In this document: positions 43,741 through 52,371 of the stretch, piece after piece
How positions within the stretch are numbered: position 1 is the stretch's first letter
Layout: each line of letters starts with the position of its first letter
Source of the DNA: Sorangium cellulosum So0157-2
GTDB taxonomy: Bacteria; Myxococcota_A; Polyangia; Polyangiales; Polyangiaceae
NCBI RefSeq assembly: GCF_000418325.1
Contig: NC_021658.1
Span: forward strand, 4,230,001-4,294,000
Length of the DNA: 64,000 nucleotides
Direction: 5' to 3'
Translations under genes and position numbers: made by a program
The notes under the pieces: model-generated
Seen by the model: only the letters and a program-made list of their open reading frames with translations
What the model was told of the DNA's origin: nothing
Databases searched by the model: none

Positions 43741-45381
43741 TTGCGTCTTCCGATCGCTTCTCTCTTCGGCGTCGTGGCTGTGCTGTTCGCCCATGCGGCG
43801 CTCGCCGCGCCGGGCGACAAGGAGGCGAACCAGGGCATCAACGCGGCCCGGGGTGGGTTCTGCAAGCGGGCGATCCCGCTCCTCGAGTCCGCCGAGGGCC
43901 AGCGGCACCGCCCGAGCTCTGCGGTGCCGCTCGCCGACTGCTACGCGAAGCAGGGCGAGCTGCTGAAGGCGAGCGAGATCTATCACACGGTCGCGAGCGA
44001 GAAGAAGGAGCCCGGCTACACCGGCCGGGATGTCGTGGCCATCACATCGGCCAAGAAGAAGGCGGCGCAGCTCGACGCGCGCATCCCGACGCTCGTCGTC
44101 ACGCCGGCGGAGCCCTACGCGGGGCTCGTCGTCGAGATCAACGGCGAGGCGATCGGCGACCCATCGACGCCGCAGCGCTTCGATCCGGGCAAGCCGCTCT
44201 CGGTCGTCGCCAGGGCCGAGGGGTACGAGGAGCTCTCGCAGAAGATCACGCTGAAGGAGAAGCAGCGGCGCGAGCTCAAGCTGCGACTCAAGCCGAAGCC
44301 CGGCGCGGCGAAGCCGGCGGAGAAGCCTGCGGCGGCGAAGCCGCCGGAGAAGAAGCCGGCGGAGAAGCCTGCGGCGGCGAAGCCGCCGGAGAAGAAGCCG
44401 GCGGAGAAGCCTGCGGCGGCGAAGCCGCCGGAGAAGAAGCCGGTGGCGAAGAAGCCGGCGGAGAAGAAGCCGCAGAAGTCGGTGGCGAAGAAGCCGGCGG
44501 AGAAGAAGCCGACGAAGCCCGTGGCGAAGAAGCCGCCGGAGAAGCCGGCGGAAGACGAGCCGCGCGTCGCGGCCGGGCCCGACGAGAAGGCGAAGCCGCA
44601 GGTCGAGATGCCCGAGCCCACGCCGCCGGACGAGATGCCCGCGCCCACGCCGCCGGCCCGGCGCAAGCAGCGGAACGTGTGGCTCGGCGCCGGCTTCCGG
44701 GGCTTCTTCGTCCCCCAGGTCATGTTCGAGCTCTTCGGAGAGGGCGGGCGGCACGCCTTCTTCCCCGGCGGAGACGTCTCGCTGTCCACGCGGCTCGGGC
44801 GGTTCGATCTCGTCTTCTCGGTCGCCTACGCGCGCTTCCGGTTGCAGGAGACGCCCTTCTTGCCGAACGGGCACCCCGACACCGACTACGAGATCATCGA
44901 GAGCGACCTCCAGGCGCTCCAGGCGGACGCCCGCCTGGTCTGGAACATTCCGCTCGATCGCGACGAGCGGTTCGCCTTCCGCGTCGGGGCTGGCCTCGGC
45001 GTGGGCTGGATGTTCATGGGCGAGCTCTACCGGACCCAGGCGTACCCCGGGGACGCCGTCCCCGGCGACCAGAGCACCTTCGTGCCGGGGGATCCGTACC
45101 GCTACAAGAAGTGCCGGGGGCCGAACAATCCGGAGGGGAGCTTCCGGTACTGCAACCAGCTCGACTACGACGCGGATCACTACCCCGGCTACGCCGAGCC
45201 GAGCTGGTTCACCCGCCCCAAGGGAAAGCCCCAGGGCCTGAAGCCGGTCGTCTATCCGTGGCTGCTCTTCCCCGAGCTCGGCCTCTCGTTCCGGCCGTGG
45301 GACCGCGTCGCCTTCGATCTGCGGGTCGGCGCCTCCGTGACGGGTCCGCTCGGCGCGCTCGGCATCCGCTTCGCGTTGTGA
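43741..45381 (+). CDS. PEGA-domain envelope protein with Lys/Pro-rich linker and C-terminal outer-membrane domain
   Basis: Exported protein of 546 aa. TTG start (an in-frame TAG lies 15 bases upstream) giving signal peptide RLPIASLFGVVAVLFAHAALA. Residues 25-115 look TPR-like; 120-180 form a PEGA domain (TLVVTPAEPYAGLVVEINGE to RELKLRLKP), a surface domain common in myxobacteria. Residues about 185-300 are a KPAEKPAAAKPPEK-type linker, coded by exact 42-bp repeats, which may span the periplasm and peptidoglycan like TonB/OmpA linkers. The last 220 residues are Gly/aromatic-rich strands ending GALGIRFAL, fitting an outer-membrane barrel. Partner genes are not evident. Confidence 0.8.
   Translation: MRLPIASLFGVVAVLFAHAALAAPGDKEANQGINAARGGFCKRAIPLLESAEGQRHRPSSAVPLADCYAKQGELLKASEIYHTVASEKKEPGYTGRDVVAITSAKKKAAQLDARIPTLVVTPAEPYAGLVVEINGEAIGDPSTPQRFDPGKPLSVVARAEGYEELSQKITLKEKQRRELKLRLKPKPGAAKPAEKPAAAKPPEKKPAEKPAAAKPPEKKPAEKPAAAKPPEKKPVAKKPAEKKPQKSVAKKPAEKKPTKPVAKKPPEKPAEDEPRVAAGPDEKAKPQVEMPEPTPPDEMPAPTPPARRKQRNVWLGAGFRGFFVPQVMFELFGEGGRHAFFPGGDVSLSTRLGRFDLVFSVAYARFRLQETPFLPNGHPDTDYEIIESDLQALQADARLVWNIPLDRDERFAFRVGAGLGVGWMFMGELYRTQAYPGDAVPGDQSTFVPGDPYRYKKCRGPNNPEGSFRYCNQLDYDADHYPGYAEPSWFTRPKGKPQGLKPVVYPWLLFPELGLSFRPWDRVAFDLRVGASVTGPLGALGIRFAL
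44311..44436 (+). repeat. Three exact 42-bp tandem repeats within the PEGA gene
   Basis: Units begin at 44311, 44353 and 44395 and each encodes 14 residues, KPAEKPAAAKPPEK. Because 42 is a multiple of three, copy-number change would lengthen or shorten the linker without breaking the frame. Confidence 0.85.
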
Positions 45382-45391
45382 GCGGCGGGGC

Positions 45392-45730
45392 TCAGCGCTC
45401 GAGCTTCACGTCGCGGCGGAGCTTCCGGGAGACCACGGCTTCGAGCGTGCTCCAGAGCTCCTCGCCGGTCCGCTGCGCCACCCAGCGGCCTTCGGGCTGC
45501 AGGTAGTCGAAGTGCCACGCCACCCGCTCGGCGGCCATCCAGATCTGCCGCGCCGCGCGGTGGCTGTTGACGACGTACTTGACGCCGTCCTCGAACTCCA
45601 GCGTGAGGATGCCGCTCTGCAGGTCGGCCTCCACGCCGTCGGGGATCTCGTTGATCGCCCGATCCAGCGCGCGCAGCGACCGATCGGCCACGGCGTCGAA
45701 CTCTCGCTCCGACAGGGGCTCTCCGCTCAT
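45392..45730 (-). CDS. cyaY: Frataxin-like iron-binding protein CyaY
   Basis: Protein of 112 aa matching bacterial frataxin: EREFDAVADRSLRALDRAIN forms helix 1 with acidic residues; DLQSGILTLEFEDGVKYVVN and SHRAARQIWMAAERVAWHFDY are the beta-sheet region with the conserved N(K/S)-x-x-P/A-x-RQIW motif; the C-terminal helix is WSTLEAVVSRKL. CyaY modulates iron delivery and activity of the IscS/IscU iron-sulphur machinery. Length is as expected (about 105-115). It converges with the PEGA gene, ten bases between the stops. No isc genes are nearby. Confidence 0.92.
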   Translation of the reverse strand: MSGEPLSEREFDAVADRSLRALDRAINEIPDGVEADLQSGILTLEFEDGVKYVVNSHRAARQIWMAAERVAWHFDYLQPEGRWVAQRTGEELWSTLEAVVSRKLRRDVKLER

Positions 45731-45787
45731 GCCGCTCGGCTTACAACGGCGCGCGCCGCGGCGGTATGGGGAAGCGCCGGGGGCCGC

Positions 45788-47236
45788 TCACTCCCAGGGC
45801 ACCGTGTAGAGCTTCACGTTGCTCATCGCCTTCATCGCCTCGACGACGCCCTCCTTGACCCCGGTGCCGCTGTCCTTGATGCCCCCGAACGGCGACAGCT
45901 CGGAGCGGTACCCCGGCACCTCGCGCACGTTGACCGTGCCGCAGCGCAGCTCGCGGACGAGCCGGTGGACGTGCCTCATGTCGTTCGTGCAGACGCCGGC
46001 GGAGAGGCCGTAGCTCGTCCCGTTCGCCACCGCGATCGCCTCGTCGATGTCCCTCACCCGGAGGATCGGCGCGTGCGGGCCGAAGGTCTCCTGCTGCACG
46101 GACGGGGCGTCGCGCGGCACGCGATCCATCACGGTGGGGCCGTACAGCGCCCCGCGGCGCTCGTTCCCGAACAACAGCGTGGCGCCCCGCGCGAGCGTGT
46201 CCGCCGCGGCCGCCTCGAGCTGCCGCGCCGCGGCCTCGGAGATCACCGTCCCCATGTCCGTCGCGGGGTCGCGCGGATCGCCGACCTTGACCTGCGCCGA
46301 CGCGGCGGCGAGGCGCGCGGCGAACTCGTCCGCGACGCGCTCGCTCACGATGAGCCGCTTCACCGCCGTGCAGCGCTGCCCCGAGTTCTTGTAGCAGCCG
46401 TAGACGGCGAGCCGCGCCGCCTCGTCCAGATCCGCGTCGTCGAGCACGATCAGCGGATCGTTGCCGCCGAGCTCGAGCGCCGCGCGCCGGTAGCCGAGCA
46501 TGCCGGCGATGCGCTTGCCGATCTCGACCCCGCCGGTGAAGCTCACGAGCTCCACCGCGGGGTGGGTCACGAGCGCCCGCCCGATCTCGGCCGGGTCGCC
46601 GGTCACGACGCTGAGCATGCCGGGCGGCAGCCCCGACTCGTGCAGCACGGCCGCGAGGTAGACGGCGGAGAGCGGCGTTTTTTCCGACGGCTTGAGCACC
46701 ATCGCGCTGCCGCTCGCGATGCTCGGCGCGACCTTGTGGGCGACCTGGTTCAGCGGGTGGTTGAACGGCGTGATCGCCGTCACGAGGCGCAGCGGCTCGC
46801 GCAGCGTGTAGCCGCGGCGGGGCTTGCCGTTCGCCGAGATGTCGAACGCGAGGCACTGGCCGTCGTCCCGGAGCGCCTCGTACGCGGCGAACCGGAGCAC
46901 GTCGAGCGCGCGCCGCACCTCGTACGCCGTGTCCTTGAGGCACAGCCCGCTCTCCCACGTGATGAGCCGCGCGACCGCGTCCGCCTGCGCCTCGATGAGC
47001 GCCGCGGCGCGGAGCAGGATCTGGCTGCGCTCGTGGCGCGAGAGCCGCGGCGGGCCGGACGCCGCGGTCTCGATCGCCCGCGTCACCTCCTGCTCGTCGA
47101 GCCTCGGCACGCTGCCGATCTCCTCGCCCGTGAACGGGTAGCGCACGAGGATGCGCTCGTCCCGGCTCACCGGCCTGCCCCCGATCAGGCACGGAAAATG
47201 GAACCCCGGTCGTTCGATGGAGAGCGTCGAGCCCAT
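45788..47236 (-). CDS. phnY: Aldehyde dehydrogenase, probably phosphonoacetaldehyde dehydrogenase
   Basis: NAD(P)-dependent aldehyde dehydrogenase of 482 aa. Catalytic Cys in NSGQRCTAVKR (about residue 285) and general-base Glu in ALELGGNDPLIV (about 250) are present, with the cofactor segment TPFNHPLNQVAHKVAPSIAS and FGGIKDSGTGVKEG at the end. The adjacent upstream gene encodes a phosphonoacetate hydrolase, so the expected reaction is phosphonoacetaldehyde to phosphonoacetate. A run of six G sits five bases before the ATG. Without the neighbour, only a general non-acylating aldehyde dehydrogenase could be called. PhnW transaminase is not in the window. Confidence 0.85.
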   Translation of the reverse strand: MGSTLSIERPGFHFPCLIGGRPVSRDERILVRYPFTGEEIGSVPRLDEQEVTRAIETAASGPPRLSRHERSQILLRAAALIEAQADAVARLITWESGLCLKDTAYEVRRALDVLRFAAYEALRDDGQCLAFDISANGKPRRGYTLREPLRLVTAITPFNHPLNQVAHKVAPSIASGSAMVLKPSEKTPLSAVYLAAVLHESGLPPGMLSVVTGDPAEIGRALVTHPAVELVSFTGGVEIGKRIAGMLGYRRAALELGGNDPLIVLDDADLDEAARLAVYGCYKNSGQRCTAVKRLIVSERVADEFAARLAAASAQVKVGDPRDPATDMGTVISEAAARQLEAAAADTLARGATLLFGNERRGALYGPTVMDRVPRDAPSVQQETFGPHAPILRVRDIDEAIAVANGTSYGLSAGVCTNDMRHVHRLVRELRCGTVNVREVPGYRSELSPFGGIKDSGTGVKEGVVEAMKAMSNVKLYTVPWE

Positions 47237-47269
47237 CCTGTCCCCCCTTCAGGCGCTCGATCGATGGCG

Positions 47270-48547
47270 CTAGGCCGTGGCGATCGAGAGTCGGTTCAGC
47301 AAGAGATCGAAGACGTCCGCGTTCGACAGCGCGCACGGCCGGCCGCTCGCCGCGTCCGCGTCCGCGCCGAGCAGCCTCGCGCGCTCCTCGGGCCGGAGCG
47401 GGTGGCTCGCGAGGATCGGCACGTCGGCCTCGTGCAGGCCGCCGTGGGACCTGAGCCCGCGCTGCACCGCGGAGAGGTCGTGGTAGGCCGCGCTCTTGCC
47501 GAGCACCGTGCTCCGATCGCCGAGGACCACGAGGTCGCCGATCCGGTCCGGCGGCAGCGCGAAGCGCCGCGCGGCCTCGTCGCGGCGCAGGACGAGCTCC
47601 ACGCCCGGGAGGCGCGCGAGGACCTCCGCGGCGCGCGGCTGCGCCGAGGCGCCGGCGTACACGGTGGCGTACGACCCGAGCGCGCCGTGGTGCACGACGT
47701 ACGGGTCGGTGATCGGCAGGAGCACCCGGAAGCCCGAGAGGCCGGCCTCGCGGAGCGCGTCCTCGAGGTAGCGCACGTTGGGCGAGCCATCCGGCGCGGT
47801 CTTGTCGTTCATGCCGTGATCCGCGGTGATGCCGCAGACGAACCCGGCGTCGAGGTACGCGCCGAAGAGCGCGTCGAAGCGGGCGTAGAACCGATCCGAC
47901 ATCGGCCCGCGCGGCGGCTCCTTGTGCTGCACGTAGTCGGTCAGCGACACGTAGAGCAGCGTGGCCGAGACCCGCTCGTGCAGCGCGAGGCCCATCTCCA
48001 TCGCGTAGTGCGAGATGTCCCAGTCGTAGATCGACGGGTTCTCGCGGCCGACGGCGGCGGTGATCGACGCGATCGCGTGCTCCGGGAGCGCCTGTTCGTG
48101 CGCCTTCTCGGCCGACAGCGAGATCGGGCGCGGCCCCCCCTCGCGGCAGGCGCCGAGCAACGCGCGGAGCTTGTCCTTGGCCGTGATGCAGAGGGTCCGG
48201 ACGCCCGTCTGCTCCATCTTCTCGAAGAGCGTCGGGACGCGCAGAAACCGCGGGTCGTTCATCGGCACCTCCTCCCCCGAGGCGGCGTCGAAGTAGTAGT
48301 TGCCCGAGATGCCGTGCACGCGCGCCGGCTGGCCGGTCACGATGGACACGTTGTTCGGGTTCGTGAAGCTCGGGATCTGGCCGCGGCCGCGCACGTACAG
48401 GCCGCCTCGGGCGAGCGTGGCCGCGAGCCGAGGCATCAGCCCGTCCGCGAGCGCCTGGTCGAGGTACTCGGGCGCGCAGCCGTCGACGCAGAACACCACG
48501 GTCTTGCGCGCGGGCAGCGCGTAGCGCCGATCGCACAGATCGATCAT
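47270..48547 (-). CDS. phnA: Phosphonoacetate hydrolase
   Basis: Alkaline-phosphatase-superfamily enzyme of about 425 aa that cleaves the C-P bond of phosphonoacetate into acetate and phosphate. Metal and nucleophile motifs: VVFCVDGCAPEY (Asp ligand), QIPSFTNPNNVSIVTG (nucleophile Thr in FTNPNN), DYVQHK (Asp/His) and GITADHGMNDK (Asp-His), plus a late His in SHGGLHE. The set matches PhnA better than nucleotide pyrophosphatases. Start at ATG 48547 (MIDLCDRRY); a GTG five codons upstream is possible. It lies 33 bp upstream of the dehydrogenase, so the pair can convert phosphonoacetaldehyde to acetate and phosphate. Confidence 0.9.
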   Translation of the reverse strand: MIDLCDRRYALPARKTVVFCVDGCAPEYLDQALADGLMPRLAATLARGGLYVRGRGQIPSFTNPNNVSIVTGQPARVHGISGNYYFDAASGEEVPMNDPRFLRVPTLFEKMEQTGVRTLCITAKDKLRALLGACREGGPRPISLSAEKAHEQALPEHAIASITAAVGRENPSIYDWDISHYAMEMGLALHERVSATLLYVSLTDYVQHKEPPRGPMSDRFYARFDALFGAYLDAGFVCGITADHGMNDKTAPDGSPNVRYLEDALREAGLSGFRVLLPITDPYVVHHGALGSYATVYAGASAQPRAAEVLARLPGVELVLRRDEAARRFALPPDRIGDLVVLGDRSTVLGKSAAYHDLSAVQRGLRSHGGLHEADVPILASHPLRPEERARLLGADADAASGRPCALSNADVFDLLLNRLSIATA

Positions 48548-48653
48548 GCCGAACGCTGACACGCAGCGCGCGGGCCGAGAAGGGCGGCGGCCGCGGTGGC
48601 GCCGGGGCCGCTCCGCCTCGAACGGCGGGCGCGGCGCGCGCCGCGGCGACGGG

Positions 48654-48935
48654 TCAGTAGCCCGGCCAGGGGTCGGCCGGCTTCGGAGGCGCCGGGGCCG
48701 GCCGCTTGAAGCACATCACGCCGGCGTCGAGCGCCACGAGCTCCCAGCCGCTCTCCCCGCGCGCCTTGGCGACGGCGCGGGCTTCCTCGACGCCGTGCGC
48801 CTGCTCGCAGTCCTGCTCCCACCGCGGCGCGGGGGCGCTCGGCGCGACCCCCTGGGCGCGCACCCGCCCCGCCGCGAGCGCGCAGGCCGCGCCCAGCACC
48901 AGACCGCCCAGCACGAGCACGACCCGCTTCTCCAT
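48654..48935 (-). CDS. Small secreted DUF4177-like protein
   Basis: Protein of 93 aa with a signal peptide (MEKRVVLVLGGLVLGAACAL to RVRAQG) and a short mature part: WEQDCEQAHGVEEARAVAKA and SGWELVALDAGVMCFKRP. The GWELV pattern followed by a Cys-x-Lys strand recalls DUF4177-type small domains. Two cysteines could form one disulphide. An in-frame upstream ATG at 48986 would put the signal peptide internally, so ATG 48935 is preferred. Function unknown. Confidence 0.6.
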   Translation of the reverse strand: MEKRVVLVLGGLVLGAACALAAGRVRAQGVAPSAPAPRWEQDCEQAHGVEEARAVAKARGESGWELVALDAGVMCFKRPAPAPPKPADPWPGY

Positions 48936-48999
48936 GATGCCAGGAACATGGTGGTCCGCTGCGGGCAGCACCGTCAAGCGACGCACCGGGGACGTTCGG

Positions 49000-49073
49000 C
49001 ACGCCCGGCAGGATTCGAACCTGCGACCCGCGGCTTAGAAGGCCGCTGCTCTATCCAGCTGAGCTACGGGCGC
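49000..49073 (-). tRNA. tRNA-Arg(UCU)
   Basis: 74-nt cloverleaf: acceptor GCGCCCG with CGGGCGT (first pair G-U), discriminator G, D arm GCTC-AGCTGGATA-GAGC, anticodon arm GCGGC-CTTCTAA-GCCGC with anticodon TCT (49037-49039), five-base variable region and T arm GCAGG-TTCGAAT-CCTGC. CCA is not encoded. A fully normal tRNA, useful for comparison with the expanded tRNA-like RNA at 21864-21997. Confidence 0.97.
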
Positions 49074-49178
49074 GTGGACGACAAGCGCGTCATTCGTACT
49101 GCATCGCGGCCCCGGAATCGAGCGTCACGAGCGACGCGGGCGTGCGCGCGCGGGCGCGGCACGCCGCGCGGCGCCGGT

Positions 49179-49919
49179 TCAGCCCGACGCGGCCATCCGC
49201 CGGACCTGCTCGCCGGTCCGGCCGTAGCGCCGCTGCCGCCGGGCGTAGGTCGCGAGCGCCTCGTCGAAGGTCGCCTCGGTGAAATCGGGCCAGAGCGTGT
49301 CGGTGAAGAACAGCTCCGCGTACGCGGCCTCGAAGAGCAGGAAGTCGCTGAGGCGCTTCTCGCCGCCCGTGCGGATGATGAGATCCGGATCCGGCATCGC
49401 GCTGGTCGTCAGGAAGTTCCGGAGCGATTTCTCGTTGATCTCCTCCGGGATGACGAGCCCGGCGCGCGCGCGGACCGCGAGCGCGCGCATCGCGTTCGCC
49501 ATGTCCCGGCGGCCGCCGTAGCTCAGCGCGAGCGCCAGGGTCATCTCGGTGCCGCCCGAGGTGTCCTCCACGAGCTTCTCCATCGCGCGCCGCGTCGGGG
49601 TCGGGATGTCCTCGAGGTCGCCGACGATCTGCACCGCGATGCCGCGCCGGATCAGCTCGTCGTGCTCCCCCTCGGCAAACTCCTGGCAGATGCGCATCAG
49701 CGCGTCGATCTCGTCCTTGGGCCGCGACCAGTTCGCGACGCTGAACGCGTAGAGCGTGAGGTACGGGATGCCGCGATCGCGGCAGGAGCGCACCGAGAGG
49801 CGCACGGCCTGCGCGCCGTGCCGGTGCCCCTGCATCCGCGGGAGACCCCGCGCCGCTGCCCAGCGGCCATTGCCATCGAGGATGATCGCGACGTGCTTGG
49901 GGAGAGTGCTGGACGTCAT
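49179..49919 (-). CDS. uppS: Isoprenyl (undecaprenyl) diphosphate synthase
   Basis: cis-Prenyltransferase of 246 aa making the C55 lipid carrier for peptidoglycan and other envelope polymers. Signatures: HVAIILDGNGRWAAARGLPRMQGHRHG with the catalytic Asp, YLTLYAFSVANWSRPKDEI, YGGRRDMANA, PDPDLIIRTGGEKRLSDFLL and FTDTLWPDF. All conserved residues are present and the length is standard. The gene usually precedes cdsA; here no cdsA, dxr or rseP follows, and the downstream neighbour is tRNA-Arg. Confidence 0.95.
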   Translation of the reverse strand: MTSSTLPKHVAIILDGNGRWAAARGLPRMQGHRHGAQAVRLSVRSCRDRGIPYLTLYAFSVANWSRPKDEIDALMRICQEFAEGEHDELIRRGIAVQIVGDLEDIPTPTRRAMEKLVEDTSGGTEMTLALALSYGGRRDMANAMRALAVRARAGLVIPEEINEKSLRNFLTTSAMPDPDLIIRTGGEKRLSDFLLFEAAYAELFFTDTLWPDFTEATFDEALATYARRQRRYGRTGEQVRRMAASG

Positions 49920-50222
49920 GGTTTTCCTGGTGGGGACGACGACCCACTTTGCGCCGACCTTCGGCGCGCTAGGGGGGCAGACGGTGATGCGATTATGGAG
50001 GTTCTGTGGAGGATGCCGCGGATGAGCTCAAGGGCCGCTGCCCGTGGACCTTAGCGCGCGCCCGGCGGAGCGCTCCGCCGGGCGGCCGGCCGCGTCTTCG
50101 CGCCACCGATCGGGCGCGCTGTCAAACCGGAGAAACCTCCCGGAAACCAAAATGCTCCCGGGGGTGGCCCCGCGGTGGATTGCGGGGAAATGGAGCGGGG
50201 GAGCTCGTGGTTTCCAAGCGGC
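49920..50222. other. Intergenic region upstream of uppS
   Basis: 303 bp containing the uppS promoter region and the 26-bp palindrome at 50059-50084; no gene seen. Confidence 0.5.
50059..50084. terminator. Perfect 26-bp palindrome after the histidine kinase gene
   Basis: CGCCCGGCGGAG is followed directly by its reverse complement-based arm, giving a 13-bp stem with no forced loop. It lies 139 bp past the kinase stop on the minus strand. The following minus-strand bases CGCTAAGG have no T-run, so it may be a weak terminator or a protein site. Confidence 0.4.
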
Positions 50223-51593
50223 TCAGGCCCCCGGCAGCGACAGCTTGAACTCGACCTCGGGCGGCCCGCGGTGGGTGCACTCGGCCGAGCCGCTGTGGGC
50301 CTCGGCGATCGCCTTGACGATCGCGAGGCCGAGGCCGGTGCCGCCCCGGTCGGCGCGGGTCGTCACGAACCGGCGGAACAGGCGGCCGGCGACGTGCCGC
50401 CCGATCTCGCCGCGGTTGCGGATCGCGATCGCGACCTGTCCGCCCAGGCGGGACACGGCGATGTGGATGGGCGCCGCGGCGTCGCCGTGCGTGCGCGCGT
50501 TGTCGAGCAGGTTGTCGAGCGCGCGCGACAGCCAGAGCTCGTCGCCGCGCACGGCCGCCGAGCTCGGCGCGTCGAGCTCGACGCGGCTGCCGCGCTCGCG
50601 CGCCCGCGCCGCGGCGGCCTGCGCGATCGCGACGAGGTCGACGACCGCGGCGTGCTCCACGCCGCGCGCCTCGAGGCGCGCGAGCGACAGGAGCTCCCCG
50701 AGGAGCGCCTCGATCCGGGTGATCGCCTCGCGGATGCGGGCCACGAAGCGCGCGGCCTCCTCGGGGTCGTCGAGCGCGCCCTCGGAGAGCACCTCGGCGC
50801 TGGCGCGGATCGCGGCGACCGGGTTCTTGAGCTCGTGCGACAGGTCCGCGGCGAACGTCTCGACGAAGGGGCGGCCCTCGAGCTGGCGCCGCATCGAGTC
50901 GATGGCGCGCGTCAGCCGCTGGACCTCGCGGCCCTGGGCCGGCGGCGGCGCCGCGCGCACCTCCCCCTCGCTCACGCGCACGGCGAACTCGGTGAGCGCC
51001 TCGATCGGCGTCGCGATGGCGCGGCCGATCAGGAAGGACGAGAGCGCCGCCGCGGCGCCGAGCACCGTGCTGATCACGAGGATCGGCGGGGCGAAGTCGG
51101 CGACCATCCGCTGCACGACGATGGTCGGCTTCACGACCTGCACGCTCCCGACGCGCCGGCCGCGGACCTCGATGGGCGCGGTCACGAAGACCGTCCCGGG
51201 CTCGCCCGGCGAGGCGCCGCGGGCCCGGAGCACGCGCCCCTCCGGGTCGAGCAGCGCGATGTTCTGGGCCGTCGGGCCCTCGCCGTCGAGCGCGCGCACG
51301 GCCGCGAGGTCGACGCCGCGGACCTCCATCTCCATCGCGGCGACGGCGGCGAACGCGGCCGCCTCGTCGCGCGCGCTGCCCTCGGCGAGCAGCGTCGCGC
51401 GCGCCTCGATGCGATCGATGACGAGCAGCCCGAGCCCGAACGCGAACGCGCCGACGATGCCGCCGAGCGCGATGAAGATCTGCATCCGGATGCTCATCCC
51501 GGCCGTCCGGGCGCGGACGAGGCGGGAGGCGAACAGCGCGACGAGCAGGATGATCGAGACGGCCGCCGCCGCGGTGACGACGAGGCGCACCAT
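50223..51593 (-). CDS. Membrane sensor histidine kinase
   Basis: Sensor kinase of 456 aa with two N-terminal membrane segments (about residues 5-24 and 38-60), a periplasmic domain of about 110 residues, a third membrane segment (PPILVISTVLGAAAALSSFLI, about 165-190), a HAMP linker, the HisKA box FAADLSHELKNPVAAIRASA with the phosphorylated His (about 260) and a HATPase domain (N-box LDNLLDNARTHG, G-box GGTGLGLAIVKAIAEAH). The architecture resembles CreC/BaeS kinases. It starts three bases after the stop of the cognate regulator. The signal sensed is unknown. Confidence 0.93.
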   Translation of the reverse strand: MVRLVVTAAAAVSIILLVALFASRLVRARTAGMSIRMQIFIALGGIVGAFAFGLGLLVIDRIEARATLLAEGSARDEAAAFAAVAAMEMEVRGVDLAAVRALDGEGPTAQNIALLDPEGRVLRARGASPGEPGTVFVTAPIEVRGRRVGSVQVVKPTIVVQRMVADFAPPILVISTVLGAAAALSSFLIGRAIATPIEALTEFAVRVSEGEVRAAPPPAQGREVQRLTRAIDSMRRQLEGRPFVETFAADLSHELKNPVAAIRASAEVLSEGALDDPEEAARFVARIREAITRIEALLGELLSLARLEARGVEHAAVVDLVAIAQAAAARARERGSRVELDAPSSAAVRGDELWLSRALDNLLDNARTHGDAAAPIHIAVSRLGGQVAIAIRNRGEIGRHVAGRLFRRFVTTRADRGGTGLGLAIVKAIAEAHSGSAECTHRGPPEVEFKLSLPGA

Positions 51594-51596
51594 GGG

Positions 51597-52298
51597 CTAG
51601 GCGCCGCCTTCCGGGGGGCTCGGCTTGTCGGTGACGCGGTAGCCGACGCCGCGCACCGTCTCGATGAGGTCGGCGTCGCCCCCGGCCTCGACGACCTTCT
51701 TCCGGAGCCCCTTCACGTGCGAGTCGATGGTCCGGTCGGTGATCGCGAACCCGTCGCCCCAGACGCGGTCGATGAGCTGCGCGCGCGTGAACACCCTGCC
51801 CGGCGCGGCGAGCATGCAGGCGAGCAGGTCGAACTCGACGCGGGTGAGGTCGACCTTCTGGCCGTTGACGTGCGCCCTCCGCGTGGCCTCGTCGACCATG
51901 AGCGGCAGCGGCGCGGGGGCGGCGTCGGGCGCCTGCGGCCGCGCGGCGCGGCGCAGGACGGCCCGCACCCGCGCGACGATCTCCCGCGGCGAGAACGGCT
52001 TGGTCACGTAGTCGTCGGCGCCGGTCTCGAGCGCGGCGACGCGGTCGGCCTCGCCGTCGCGGCTCGACAGGACGATGATCGCCGCGCGCGCCCCGCTCCG
52101 CCGCACCTGGCCGATGAGATCGAAGCCGCTGCCGTCGGGGAGCATCAGGTCGAGGATGATGAGGTCCGCCTTGTCGATCTCCCGCTCGGCGGCCGCGAGC
52201 GTGGTGGCGACCGTGGCGACGAACCCGTCGCGGCGCAGGAAATAGGCGATCGACTCGGCGATGGCCGGCTCATCCTCGACGACCAGGACCTTGGCCAT
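51597..52298 (-). CDS. OmpR/PhoB-family response regulator
   Basis: Two-domain regulator of 233 aa. Receiver domain: KVLVVEDEPAIAES, phosphoacceptor Asp in LIILDLMLPDGSG, Thr/Ser in IVLSSRDGE and Lys in YVTKPFSPREI. After a Pro/Ala linker (about 125-140), the winged-helix DNA-binding domain: LTRVEFDLLACMLAAPGRVF, VWGDGFAITDRTIDSHVKGL and VRGVGYRV. It forms an operon with the following histidine kinase and is most likely its partner. CreB is the closest arrangement by eye. Confidence 0.94.
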   Translation of the reverse strand: MAKVLVVEDEPAIAESIAYFLRRDGFVATVATTLAAAEREIDKADLIILDLMLPDGSGFDLIGQVRRSGARAAIIVLSSRDGEADRVAALETGADDYVTKPFSPREIVARVRAVLRRAARPQAPDAAPAPLPLMVDEATRRAHVNGQKVDLTRVEFDLLACMLAAPGRVFTRAQLIDRVWGDGFAITDRTIDSHVKGLRKKVVEAGGDADLIETVRGVGYRVTDKPSPPEGGA

Positions 52299-52371
52299 GA
52301 TCGGGGAGCCTAGACCGGCGCGGCGGACGCGTCGACAGGGCTGGCTGGATCAGCGCGGCGTTCGGGCGAGC

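Noticed and set aside
43384..45180. A minus-strand protein extending the methyltransferase fusion upstream across 43384-45180
   Set aside because: It is the complement of the PEGA gene (Arg/Leu-rich, with repeated segments mirroring the plus-strand repeats) and has no family similarity.
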